Source of the DNA: Flavobacterium plurextorum
GTDB lineage: Bacteria; Bacteroidota; Bacteroidia; Flavobacteriales; Flavobacteriaceae
Assembly: GCF_002217395.1 (NCBI RefSeq)
Contig: NZ_MUHD01000010.1
Location: 1-59,416 of the forward strand
Reading direction: 5' to 3'
DNA length: 59,416 nt
Of the stretch, positions 21,001 through 28,774 are shown one piece after another. The translations under genes were made by a program, and so were the position numbers. Numbering within the stretch: the first letter of the stretch is position 1; each line of letters opens with the position of its first letter. The notes under the pieces were generated by a model that had not been told where the DNA came from, ran no database searches, and saw only the letters and a list, made by a program, of their open reading frames with translations.

Positions 21001-24000
21001 TTTGGTCATTATATTGTATATGTAAGAGACGCAAATGGTTGTATTCAGAGTGCATTTGTCGAAGTAAAATTAGATGATGAACCTTTTATTACTGCTGTAG
21101 TAAACAGTTTTTGTGCTAATGAAGGTTCTTTTGCTATCGATGTTGAGTTAACAACAACAGGTATTGGAACTCATTATTATAATTTAGACAATACAGGATT
21201 TGTTCAAATACCTTCAGCAAAATTCTCTATTCCTAACCTTTCGTCAGGAAATCATAGTATAAAGATTAAAGATTTTAACGGATGTGGTAACACAGTAACT
21301 TTACCGCTTATTGTTGAGCCTCTTACGATCAAAGCAAGTTTTACAACTCCTCCTAAATGTGAGGATACAGATGGCGAAATTACCGCGGTTGTAACTGGAG
21401 GTGCTTTGCCAAACAATTTAGAATATACTTTAGAAAAAACTTCATTGCCAGCGATTACAAATATTGTACAAAACAATGACCCTAAATTTGTAGGCATTGG
21501 AGCAGGAAATTATAAGATTACAGTTAAAGATCTTACTACAACGTGTTCAAGATCAACAACCGTAGATTTAGTACTTCCAACTCTTATAGATTTGGTAGCA
21601 GCAGATATTAGTACTACTCCTGTAGATTGTACTGGTGCGCAAGGAACAAAGAATAACGGAACACTTACTGTAAATTTAAAAGCAACTAATAATAATCCTG
21701 ATTACACATATATATTAACACCGGTTTTACCTGCTGGTGCTGCAATTTCGCAGCCAAATAATAATGTATTTACAGGATTAAGTGCAGGAGATTACACTGT
21801 AACTGTTAAATCAGGAAGAGGTTGTGAGAAAACAGTACCTGCAAATGTACCAGCTCCACTTGCAGTGGTTGCTAGTGCAGTTGCAACACCATTCAGCTGT
21901 GCAGTAGATCCTGCTATAACGACAGTTGTTGTAACAGGTTTAGGCGGTACAGGAAGTTATAATTTTAGTAAAAATGGAACTGACTACTTTGCAAGTAACA
22001 GTGCGACGCCAGATAATAAATACACATTTGAAATCGGAGATATTGGAACCGTTCAAAATCCGATTTATTGGGTAAAAGATTCAAATGGATGTGTGCAAAC
22101 AACAACCTTGACAACAGCATTACAGCCGTTGCCAAAACTAATATCTGCAACTGCGGCAAGATCTAGTCTTCCAGATTCTCAAATTGATTGTTTAAACAAT
22201 CGAGAGTTAATTGAGGTTACTGTAGTAGGTGGTTCAGTACCGACTAATTTGAAGTATGAAGTTTCTGTAAACAGTACTCCATATTCAATTATTTCGACAT
22301 CTTCAGCATTACTGACTATTAACTATCCCGCCACAACTGCTGGTGCGACTTACAGATTTAGAATAACAGATAATGTAACTGGTTGCGAAATTTTGACAAA
22401 TTTATACAGCGTACCATTATTCAATGCAATCAATGTAGTAGCTACAACAGTTGCAGATGTTGAATGTAAATCGGCGAAAAACGGAAGTATTCAAATTACT
22501 GTATCAGGTTATTCAGGACCATATACATACGAAGTTTTTGATGGAGCAACTGCAGTAGCAGGATCTGCAGGAACTCATGATACCGCAACTTCGAATCCGT
22601 TCATAATTCCATTCGGATTGGGACAAGGAGGAAATTATACAGTTAAAGTTGTAGAACAAGCTTACCCAAACTGTAATACAACTTCTACTGCTGTAATCGT
22701 TAAAGAACCAGCAGCTGCTTTAAACTTAGATCCTTTAGATGTTACACCATTAGGTTGTTCAACTGATGGTGCGGTTACAGTTACCGCTCAAGGCGGATGG
22801 GGTAATAATGTTTATACACTTACACCTCCATCAGGTCCTGCAATAGTTAATAATGATGGTATTTTTGGAAACCTTAGACTAGATGGACTATATGGAGTAT
22901 CTGTAAAAGATGCTAATGGTTGTGTCGATACAGACTTATTTACTTTAGTTCTTCCAACTCCTCCAATAGCGACTATTACAGCAACATCTGACTATTGCTA
23001 TGATGCTGCAAATAAGGCAACATTGGTTGTAAAAGCATCGTTAGGAGTAGGCCCTTATCTTTTCAGTATTGATAATGGTGATACATTCTTACCAAGTAAC
23101 ACTTTGCCTTTACCAGACGATACTTATACTTTTAGTGATTTATCTCCAGGTAGTTATGATATTTTTGTAAAAGATGCTTATGGATGTCAATCTTTAGTTT
23201 CTGAAAAAGCAGATATTAAATCGCAGCTTTTTGCTTCAGCAACAAACGAGAAAGATATCTTCTGTGCAGGTACAGTTGATGGAACTATTAAAATTACTGC
23301 CGTAGGTGGTTATGGTTCTTATACTTATACCGTTAAGAATCCTGCTGGCGTAGTATCTGCTCCAACAGCATTCCCAGCAGGATTAGACACTGCTTATTAT
23401 ACAGTTCCGGCTGCAGATTCAGGAAACTATGAAATTGTAGTTTATGATGCAAAAAATTGTTCTTATGTAATTACAAACGCAGTTGTTATGAATCCGCCAA
23501 CTCCAGTAGATTTGTTAATAACAGATATTGATATTACACCAGTAGATTGTAACGCTCCACAAGGAACAAATAACAACGGTACTATTACTGTGAATTTAAG
23601 ACCAGTAAATGATAGCGATAGTTATAATTATACACTTACACCAACAACACCAGCTGGTTTACCTAAAACACAAAGTATCAATGTGTTTAGCGGATTAGCT
23701 CCTGGAAAATATAAGGTAAGTGTTACTTCAAACTTAAATTGCGAAGCAAATGTAGATGTTGAAATATTAGATCCTGTCGCAGTAACAGCAACTGCTGATG
23801 CAGTACCATTTAGTTGTACCGTAGATCCAACTAAAACAACCGCAGTTGTTACAGGTGGAGGTGGTACAGGTACTTATACTTTCAGTATAGACGGTATTCG
23901 TTATTTCGCAAGTAATAGCATACCTGCAGATAATAAATATACATTTGAGTTAGGAGATAATGGAAGTGTTCAAGATCCAACTTTTTATGTAAAAGACTCA

Positions 24001-27000
24001 AAAGGTTGTATACAAACAACAACATTGACTACGGCACTAGATCCATTGCCTAAATTAATTTCTGTTGTTGGTCTTTTTGGTACTGACATGGATTGTCTTA
24101 ATAATAAACAAGAAATAAATGTGACCATCAGTGGTGGAAGTAATGTACCAAATCCGTTTACTTATAACGTATACAAAGACGGTACATTTATTGACGGACC
24201 ACTTCCAGTTACAGGAAATAAATTTACTTATGATGCTTTATCAGTAGGAAGCTATTATGAGTTTGAAGTTTTGGATAATAACACAAAATGTAGTTTAAAA
24301 TCTACTTCATACGAAATTCCAGTTTTCGACAAAGTAAAAGTTGTTGCAAGCACTTTTGCAAACGTAGATTGTAGCGGTAATAATTCTGGTTCAATTGAAA
24401 TTAATATCTTAAATTATTCTGGAAAATATGATTATGCAGTTTATAACGGAACAACTCCAGTAGCTGGAGCTTCAGGTTCTCATGATACTGCTACTTCTAA
24501 TCCATTTGTTATTCCTTTCGGATTAGTTGAAGGAAACAATTATACAGTAAGAATTGTAGAAACTGATTTCCCAAGTTGTCCTGCAACTTCAAATTCAGTT
24601 ATTATTACTGAGCCGGATCCTTTAGATTTAAGCGGATTTAAGGTAAGCGTTAAAAATCAGAACTGTCATGATTTAAAAGCAGTTCTTACTATTGACGAAA
24701 CAACAATTGTAGGAGGAACATCTGTATATATGTATGCAGTAGTACCTACAACAACGCCGCCAACAATTCCAGCAGGTGGAGATTATAATCCATTTACTAC
24801 TATAGAAATTGCTACAAGTGAGGTGTCTCCGAAATTCGATTCTTACGATGTATATGTAAGAGATGCACAAAATTGTTTTGATCATGTAACAGTTAACATA
24901 TCACGAGATCCAATGCCAAGTATTACTTCGGCAATACCTACGCAATGTCCAAGTACAGCAGGTACTTATGATATTCCTGTAATAGCATCAGGATTTACTC
25001 CAAATCTTCAATACAGTTTAGACGGAAACAGCTGGGGAACAAATAGTATTTTGGTAGTAAAAACTACAGGAAAACATACTGTATATGTTCGTGACGAGAA
25101 CAAATGTGTGGTTACTCAAGATGTTATTATTTTAGAGCCATTGAAATTATTGTATGATATTACTGGTAATCCTACTTGTAATGGAAATCAAGGTGAAGTA
25201 ACATTGATTCCATCTGGTGGTACAGTAACACCAAGTTATGAATACACTAAAGACAATTGGTTAAATACTCAAACAACACCTGTATTTAGTGGCTTGAGTC
25301 CTGGTAAATACACATTTAGTGTTAGAGATACAGGAACAAATTGTACAAAAGACGTAGAAGTTGTTTTTGAAATTCCAAATACAGCGATCGACTTTAGTTT
25401 AACTCCATCAAAAGTACTTTGCAACGGAGGAAGTACAGGAAGTATTACTGTAAATATGGCCGCTCAAACAACAACAGTAAACAATAATCCTGTTTATACT
25501 TACGCAATCGATCCATCACCAATTGGAACGGTTTTAGTTGGTAATGTATTTACAAATCTTCCTAAAGGAAGGTATACAGTTACAGTAACTTCAGGAAAAG
25601 GTTGTCCAGTTGACAAAATTATTGATGTTGAAGAACCGTTGGCAATCACAATTCCTAATCCAAATGTATTAGAATTTGGATGTACAACGATAAATAAAAC
25701 GAATAATGCAACAATTACAGTTGGTCTGCCATCTGGTGGTTCTAACGATTATAAAGTTTATGAATTTTTGAAAAATGGAAATCCTATTCCAGTTCAAAGA
25801 GGAGATAATCCTGTTTATATCGAATCTGATCTATTAGGAGGTAGCTATGTAATCAATGTTTACGATACTAATGGTTGTTTAGGAACAACAAATGCAGTAA
25901 TCAAACCATTCGTGGCTATTGATTTTGCAACTCCTTCAGCTATTACAGTAACTAAGGAAAATACTTGTATCAATGATCAAGAGATTCAAGTTAATGTTAC
26001 CATGACGGGAACAACAACTCCTATGCCGGTATTGAGTTACAACGTAAAAGGAGTTAGTGCAGGAAGCACATATGATGTTATAAATAATGATGGTGCCTTC
26101 TCTGGATTAACAATAGGAAATTATTTAGTTAAAGTTACTAATCTTAGTACAGGATGTGTACTAACAATGATTCATTATGTTAACGATCCAAATACATTTG
26201 AGTTAGTGGCAGATAATATTAAAAATGTTATTTGTTATGGTAGCTCAACAGGAAGTGTTGATTTAACGATGGTAGACAAGGAACTTATTCCAAGTAATAA
26301 TGCAGGAGCATTTCATTACACTATTACGGGACCAATAACTGCTGCTGGACCGCTAATTATTAGTGGAACATCAGGAGGTGCTACAATAAATATTCCTAAT
26401 TTACCTGCTGGAAGATATACAGTTAAAACACAATTAGTTGGACCCCCAACTTGTGATGTTGAAACTAGTTTCTTGATCGAACAGCCGGAATCTGCGTTGG
26501 TATTATCAGAAATTCACACTCCAATTACTTGTGATCCTGGTAATGATGGTACAATTCAGGCAGCTGCCGAAGGTGGATGGCTAGGTGGAGACTACCTTTA
26601 TGAATTGGTAGGTCCAGTTAGTGTTGCATACTCAACTCAATCTTATTTCGAAAACTTAAAAGACGGAGTTTACACGTTAAATGTTAAAGACATTAATGGA
26701 TGTACAGATACTAAAACAATAACATTAAAAATTCCAGATCCAATATTGGTAACTGCTAATGCAACTGTTGGTAATTTACTGTGTAATGGTGATAACAGTG
26801 GTGAAATTACAGTTGATCTTCCAACAGGAGGACAGGGAACTAATTATTTATATATTCTAAATTACCATTCTGTAGTTCCTGCAGTTTCATCTGCACCTCA
26901 AAGTTCACCTGTTTTCTCAGGACTAACAGCTGGAACATATTCAGTAACAGTTGTAGATGGTCTTAACTGTGTTTCACAACCAAGTGCAGACGTAGTAATA

Positions 27001-28731
27001 AATGAGCCATCTAGAGTAGAAGCCGAATTAAAACTGGCTACAGGAATAACTTGTAAAACAAGTGCAACATTGACTTTAAGTGCAATTGGAGGAACTGGAC
27101 AATATGAATACAGTATAGACAAAACTTTTGCTGTAATTGCGGGTCAATTCTCTTCATCAGTAACATTTGCTGTTGGATTAGGTGATCATCAGTACTATGT
27201 AAGAGATTCTAGAGGATGTATTGGAGCGATCTCTAATAATATTACCATAAATCCTGTAACACCTTTAGATCTTAAGCTAGATTTAATCAATGCAGTAGTT
27301 TATTGTAAAGGAAGTTCGACAGCAGTGATTGATGCTGAAGCAGTAGGCGGTTTAGGAAATTATATATATACTTTACTTGATAGCGCAGGCGGAATAGTTA
27401 GACCAGCGCAACCTACAGGTTACTTTGATCTGCTTCCAAAAGGAGTTTATGTTGTAAGAGTAGACAGTGGTGATTGTCAGTACTCTTCACAAGCAATAAC
27501 AATAAATGAACCTGCAGAAGCATTATCTGTTACACCAACAGTAACCGATGTGACATGTTTTGGAGCTGACGATGGTAAAATAGTAATCGCTGCAACTGGA
27601 GGAACAGGAGTTATTAAGTATGCAATTTCTCCAAATTTAGGTTTGTTCGATACTAAATCTGTCTTTGATCATTTAGTTCCAGGTTTATACCAAATTATTG
27701 TTCAAGACGAAAATTCATGTTTCCAAATTATTGAGCGTGAAATCAAAGAACCAACAGTTTTAGAGGCGAAAGTAGTAGGGCCTATTATACAAGAAATATG
27801 TGATGGAGATAAAGATGGTGCATTTACCATAGAAATTACTGGAGGAAAACCACCTTATAGTATTAGTCTTGATAATGAAAACGGAACTTATGCACCAGTT
27901 ATTGGTACACAGCATAGTTTTGCTAACCTTAAAGGAGGAGCACATAAGGTGTTTGTTAAAGATGCTACTTGTTTAACTTCAAGAGACGTTATAATGGACA
28001 AAGCAGTTGTTCTTGATCCAATTACCGAAGTATCTTACCACTGTGTTAACAATGCACAAGCAAACATGGTAGTAGTAAAAATTAACGACAGCAATGATAT
28101 TGCCGATGTTGATTACTCACTTGACGGAACAGGAACTTATCAGCCAAGTAACGTCTTTATGAATGTAGCGCCAGGAACTCACTTTATTGTGGCTAGACAT
28201 ACAAACGGATGTGAGACGCAAACAACAAGTTTCAAGATCGTTTCATACGAACCTTTTGCTCTTACATTAGCTGAAGATAAAGGAGTATGGAACATTATTA
28301 AAGCTACAGCTACCGGCGGTGGAGGTGATTATGAGTATAGTATTGATGGCGTAAACTTTAGCACTAAAAATGAGTTCAAAATTTACAAAACAGGTACTTA
28401 CACCATAACCGTAAGAGATAAAAATGGCTGTACAGTTTCTCAAGATTACTACATTAAATACATTGATGTTTGTCTTGATAATTACTTTACACCAAATGGA
28501 GACGGCGTTTACGACACTTGGGGACCTGGATGTACAAATATCTATGACAAACTGGAATTCTCAATATTTGACAGATACGGTCGTACAATTGCTAAGTATC
28601 ACTATGGTCAAAAATGGGATGGTAGATACAACGGTGCTGAATTACCTTCTGGTGATTACTGGTATGTTCTTAAACTAAATGACGAGAATGATGCAAGAGA
28701 GTTTGTTGGACATTTCACTTTATACAGATAA
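12040..28731 (+). CDS. sprB: SprB, giant gliding-motility surface adhesin
   Basis: The 5563-codon product is shorter than the 6497-residue F. johnsoniae SprB but has the same plan. A signal peptide follows the ATG at 12040, or better 12064 (MKKPTILRTLIFAVAMLF). About 50 SprB repeats follow, each about 85-100 residues with the pattern C.G..DGSI..T..GG...YTY....G........F..L.AG.YTV.V.D.NGC. A non-repeat jelly-roll-like block is at residues 718-912. A type B (gliding-motility-associated) C-terminal domain fills about residues 5475-5563 (YFTPNGDGVYDTWGPGC, FDRYGRTIAKY, LPSGDYWYVLKL, GHFTLYR). SprB filaments are moved along the surface by the gliding motor and bind the substratum. Type B export needs T9SS and SprF, the next gene. 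Confidence 0.96.
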   Translation: MKVNNRLTMKKPTILRTLIFAVAMLFNFVSHSQNLIAFDSKFDKNLNENVFFKAANQLDNSISLSDKKETSKTEAVAELINPIIPYAQIPYAGQVVECPNDGKKLPKLFLCGGNDSRPIDIKITDAQSIVWERFISGGSCVTVSNSDCANENAAPSCWVQVGTGKDFLANSAGQFRVKIVDKAGAPSVFYFNVYQNTLIPTAVTKSDIIKNSSGTCQIDGKITVGGFGNGYEYSFTTTGAPGRWQPGNTFTTSTPGNYTAFIRIKDVVGSCEFKVINLDIKNVTLAVTTEIVSPRCFDGKGSIKVIKNEATKEYIYNIYKPVNSTSPLTFYNTKVGEFDFTFDDLDPGTYRVETLDKITKCVIDNKTNVVIPNAPAQLTSTLTKVDFTPCNSGSITVTAGGGVTPYRYLVDIDNGGFVQNGTKVITTVRPGVYTVRVIDANGCSIDKKITLDEVNKPVYTITKTDGDCANPNGFITVDVTDNNGFALEYSILGGPYATATYTTSGSVNGAKESKVYINLPPENYIISVRYKKSGVNSGRSCTDPDFPIAIGLTTALTASAGVAELSGCGPTGNVQQGKVRITNAEGGVPFTAPRGPYEYSYDGKKNWTTDKEAYVEPGTHVFYIRDAKCEIPLKAITLLSQPAPPTISVDNPVFNCDGSATTTVTVKNEGSPTTQFTYDYFIDGALNTNNPTNIFKNVTQGDHTISVSYNVVNVPTESVLLNETFGAGPDVSSPGINPNFCWERQVEATKCNNDKLFGNGEYTVTSSLRNNPYGGWWSPKDNTSKGANTNGRFLAVDAGNAIPNNAVLYRKTIKDIIPNVPIKVTFVATNLLIKTNTQPDASLTVELQNGSGVPLSSQSTGKIPKTESWVPYTRTIDPGNNTTLDFVLRLELSQVNGIDFAVDDLVVTQMPKACNTVANFPVYVDGSKAFFAGITGYKDVRCSGEQNGEITLSAKNFDAAKGFQYLVAGDPAGWQTVIPVPAATSGSITLKNLASKIYNISIRYDNTAGSCVFPVAQEIKSPKKLKVDAWVEQVLKCSAGAIIKAKASDGTPGYKYELRETDGVTVVKAFQDSDTFLDIKITGNYKVVAKDLNDCETEVLASVDIVAPVKPKLENITSNVCFDKNTGTNITIKVTDGVPDYTYTVKYNGGNPIGPSATFTGPNFTYKAANEGSYEFIVTDSFGCSSDPITQVITAQLLAVTPVTTPLDCDPAPANRAVITGTIEGGKAPFTVTITTGDKTGDLVPPTTTGNTFTYTTAVAGNYTFTIKDANNCTTTSDAKIEALVPITLSSTDVNPKCSSSSDGTVLLKPGGGSGKFTYSRDGISYDNTSYYTGLSAGVEYTFYVKDDNKCTKSIKVTLTAPDPISGTATITTPYTCDSPATITVGTVVTGGNGVYKYTLNRNGVALITQTTKVFDNISVAGDYTVTITDSNSCTFTTTPKLTIVDLNPPKGMTISTTTAATCPLKEGSVTITNVVDATNTPLPTAGLEYRIVSPTATAFQPSNVFDNIKAGVTYKFEVRDANKCTFEKTHLIDLPKDFTVTGTPTNIKCFGASDGSAIFTVSGMVVGTSYSYSVDTTPPITGSGTSTTDPFDITVSGLGAGLHTIAVTNSVTKCIVREKVTVAGPASALKLDPSDLTHVTCKVLGTAKINAVGGSGTYTYTVTQKTPVAGTAIIQTNDNLFKNLAAGTYSVSVTDGTGCNVAGTDFTINPEVKPIASIDGSSVYCAGGSGATLKVNPNTQTNYTYSINKGTSKGDGTFSGLTPGKYTIRVTDTSTGCFIDLDEEIIAIPISASTKLLADLDCDVAPASSDASIEVTILDGYPDYKYRHNTTGVFSTEAYTDVAAGSNTFTFDTGASGTHYFEITDKKGCTTIVSRVINVKETPKAVAAPTNPKCYNGTDGSIVVTASLGLSPYTYEVSTTSATTGFSTMLTNKLSNVGAGTYWIKVTDSKKCFVVVSQTLTNPAELTAHADVTTPLTCGPLNGTQSATITVTIDNPGTPFTGPNKYLYSYNGVLPAVTSNTYTTTTSGTVSVVVYDANNCPFTVVDSPVIEALDAPKNMTFVAPVPVTCAPGSDKTNLTVKVDNGVAPFKFEITDTDATVVPTAPIATGVLTQDHTFNSLAPGKYYFKVTDANKCTTDGEFTIDKPLPVLVDGSLVSNVVCKGSSDGKLTFTVSGNSGTFTYELRNSANALVPIIQSTQTVNVIDYIGLPAETYTITITNPVTKCTASKTIEVKEASVKFAFNLPTIIPITCSPNNGKVVINTVGGWGNNRYTLTLPNGTVVGPQSNSTFSNLTQSGTYGISVTDLSGTGCTITNTFDVDAPIQPDASIDVDASDLCYDETGKAEIVVIPAAVSPSYRYNINDGNYQVSGTFSNLIPGSYVVKVKDMTTGCILTLPAQTIETELKFNAGLNIAADCKGQNTEIKGTVSGGKEPYTYTVTINGTVDATVRTVTGKTFLYTDPNAANASIHTTYLFTLTDNSTGKCSVTSTVEVAPKTDPAFTAAPNSTILCNGAETGSITVTIDQSKGIGPYEIKVVKDNSALVPSIADVDYGTKTTGLPAGDYKITVTDSKGCFKVETAKIEEPTKIDFKLVDTQITCIGGTTGTTFGSIAVTLLTGGSKNAAPAKSGYTYTLTSNTSPTQVYKPTTNEDHVFQILNFGSYELTVSDINDCSVTKKVDMASPVDEMEIVVAPGTPSCTTASLIVTAKPKIAGGPYYFAKYPLDPLDPNKYDYATYAGLYQSADGVIPTVPAGDPLLLQSTFNNLKPGVIYSFIVYDFTTKCYYFKQAEVATETASTLTSDVKSANVTCTGLGNGNVSFTFDNVQGGTDKVKFEIYNSLTNTLVSPPVSGTVVLPLKGANNVGPLVPGSYYILFTEQDASGATVCVNSSKPFTISQSVVPLALEAKSNVNDNCGLNKGLVEAFARGGTLRAADVALGITAHPYLYQIYADTGAVGAIDGTDPNPIDETTFTTAFDVATQTSNTFNKEFGHYIVYVRDANGCIQSAFVEVKLDDEPFITAVVNSFCANEGSFAIDVELTTTGIGTHYYNLDNTGFVQIPSAKFSIPNLSSGNHSIKIKDFNGCGNTVTLPLIVEPLTIKASFTTPPKCEDTDGEITAVVTGGALPNNLEYTLEKTSLPAITNIVQNNDPKFVGIGAGNYKITVKDLTTTCSRSTTVDLVLPTLIDLVAADISTTPVDCTGAQGTKNNGTLTVNLKATNNNPDYTYILTPVLPAGAAISQPNNNVFTGLSAGDYTVTVKSGRGCEKTVPANVPAPLAVVASAVATPFSCAVDPAITTVVVTGLGGTGSYNFSKNGTDYFASNSATPDNKYTFEIGDIGTVQNPIYWVKDSNGCVQTTTLTTALQPLPKLISATAARSSLPDSQIDCLNNRELIEVTVVGGSVPTNLKYEVSVNSTPYSIISTSSALLTINYPATTAGATYRFRITDNVTGCEILTNLYSVPLFNAINVVATTVADVECKSAKNGSIQITVSGYSGPYTYEVFDGATAVAGSAGTHDTATSNPFIIPFGLGQGGNYTVKVVEQAYPNCNTTSTAVIVKEPAAALNLDPLDVTPLGCSTDGAVTVTAQGGWGNNVYTLTPPSGPAIVNNDGIFGNLRLDGLYGVSVKDANGCVDTDLFTLVLPTPPIATITATSDYCYDAANKATLVVKASLGVGPYLFSIDNGDTFLPSNTLPLPDDTYTFSDLSPGSYDIFVKDAYGCQSLVSEKADIKSQLFASATNEKDIFCAGTVDGTIKITAVGGYGSYTYTVKNPAGVVSAPTAFPAGLDTAYYTVPAADSGNYEIVVYDAKNCSYVITNAVVMNPPTPVDLLITDIDITPVDCNAPQGTNNNGTITVNLRPVNDSDSYNYTLTPTTPAGLPKTQSINVFSGLAPGKYKVSVTSNLNCEANVDVEILDPVAVTATADAVPFSCTVDPTKTTAVVTGGGGTGTYTFSIDGIRYFASNSIPADNKYTFELGDNGSVQDPTFYVKDSKGCIQTTTLTTALDPLPKLISVVGLFGTDMDCLNNKQEINVTISGGSNVPNPFTYNVYKDGTFIDGPLPVTGNKFTYDALSVGSYYEFEVLDNNTKCSLKSTSYEIPVFDKVKVVASTFANVDCSGNNSGSIEINILNYSGKYDYAVYNGTTPVAGASGSHDTATSNPFVIPFGLVEGNNYTVRIVETDFPSCPATSNSVIITEPDPLDLSGFKVSVKNQNCHDLKAVLTIDETTIVGGTSVYMYAVVPTTTPPTIPAGGDYNPFTTIEIATSEVSPKFDSYDVYVRDAQNCFDHVTVNISRDPMPSITSAIPTQCPSTAGTYDIPVIASGFTPNLQYSLDGNSWGTNSILVVKTTGKHTVYVRDENKCVVTQDVIILEPLKLLYDITGNPTCNGNQGEVTLIPSGGTVTPSYEYTKDNWLNTQTTPVFSGLSPGKYTFSVRDTGTNCTKDVEVVFEIPNTAIDFSLTPSKVLCNGGSTGSITVNMAAQTTTVNNNPVYTYAIDPSPIGTVLVGNVFTNLPKGRYTVTVTSGKGCPVDKIIDVEEPLAITIPNPNVLEFGCTTINKTNNATITVGLPSGGSNDYKVYEFLKNGNPIPVQRGDNPVYIESDLLGGSYVINVYDTNGCLGTTNAVIKPFVAIDFATPSAITVTKENTCINDQEIQVNVTMTGTTTPMPVLSYNVKGVSAGSTYDVINNDGAFSGLTIGNYLVKVTNLSTGCVLTMIHYVNDPNTFELVADNIKNVICYGSSTGSVDLTMVDKELIPSNNAGAFHYTITGPITAAGPLIISGTSGGATINIPNLPAGRYTVKTQLVGPPTCDVETSFLIEQPESALVLSEIHTPITCDPGNDGTIQAAAEGGWLGGDYLYELVGPVSVAYSTQSYFENLKDGVYTLNVKDINGCTDTKTITLKIPDPILVTANATVGNLLCNGDNSGEITVDLPTGGQGTNYLYILNYHSVVPAVSSAPQSSPVFSGLTAGTYSVTVVDGLNCVSQPSADVVINEPSRVEAELKLATGITCKTSATLTLSAIGGTGQYEYSIDKTFAVIAGQFSSSVTFAVGLGDHQYYVRDSRGCIGAISNNITINPVTPLDLKLDLINAVVYCKGSSTAVIDAEAVGGLGNYIYTLLDSAGGIVRPAQPTGYFDLLPKGVYVVRVDSGDCQYSSQAITINEPAEALSVTPTVTDVTCFGADDGKIVIAATGGTGVIKYAISPNLGLFDTKSVFDHLVPGLYQIIVQDENSCFQIIEREIKEPTVLEAKVVGPIIQEICDGDKDGAFTIEITGGKPPYSISLDNENGTYAPVIGTQHSFANLKGGAHKVFVKDATCLTSRDVIMDKAVVLDPITEVSYHCVNNAQANMVVVKINDSNDIADVDYSLDGTGTYQPSNVFMNVAPGTHFIVARHTNGCETQTTSFKIVSYEPFALTLAEDKGVWNIIKATATGGGGDYEYSIDGVNFSTKNEFKIYKTGTYTITVRDKNGCTVSQDYYIKYIDVCLDNYFTPNGDGVYDTWGPGCTNIYDKLEFSIFDRYGRTIAKYHYGQKWDGRYNGAELPSGDYWYVLKLNDENDAREFVGHFTLYR
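14191..14775 (+). other. Jelly-roll-like insert domain inside SprB
   Basis: Residues 718-912 break the SprB repeat pattern. The block starts LLNETFGAGPDVSSPGINPN and includes WWSPKDNT, GRFLAVDAG and TVELQNGSG. It ends ...TTLDFVLRLELSQVNGIDFAVDDLVVTQMP. This series of strands is typical of beta-sandwich modules placed in adhesins and glycan-binding proteins. Binding function is inference. Confidence 0.6.
15091..26480 (+). repeat. Higher-order repeat of about 1.9 kb inside sprB
   Basis: A recognisable two-module signature (a module beginning like V.C.G.S.GS, then EP..AL.L.....T.C) recurs. Its second part starts near 15091, 16911, 18740, 20722, 22701, 24607 and 26476. Spacings are 1820, 1829, 1982, 1979, 1906 and 1869 bases, so each unit has roughly seven SprB repeats. 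The match is by eye at protein level. Confidence 0.65.
21590..24610 (+). repeat. Pair of closely related 1.1-kb segments in sprB
   Basis: The segments about 21590-22690 and 23510-24610 align module by module at an offset of 1920 bases, falling to 1905 bases near the end. Shared residues include ITPVDC/STTPVDC, QGT.NNGT, ATPFSC/AVPFSC, YFASNS, DNKYTFE and SGSHDTATSNPF/AGTHDTATSNPF. This marks one of the more recent unit duplications in the gene. Confidence 0.8.
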
Positions 28732-28774
28732 CAAAATAAATGCCCCTATGATGTTGTCTAAAAAAATTATTACA

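Noticed and set aside
24673..24885. Ser/Tyr/Cys-rich reverse frame in sprB
   Set aside because: An antisense artefact of repeat codons, with no start context.
12900..28400. Possible CRISPR or other DNA repeat array in sprB
   Set aside because: Repeats are long, coding, and diverged at third codon positions, with no spacers or short direct repeats.
28424..28678. An 84-residue frame in the sprB sorting domain
   Set aside because: A shadow in another frame of the type B domain, which is strongly conserved in the sprB frame.
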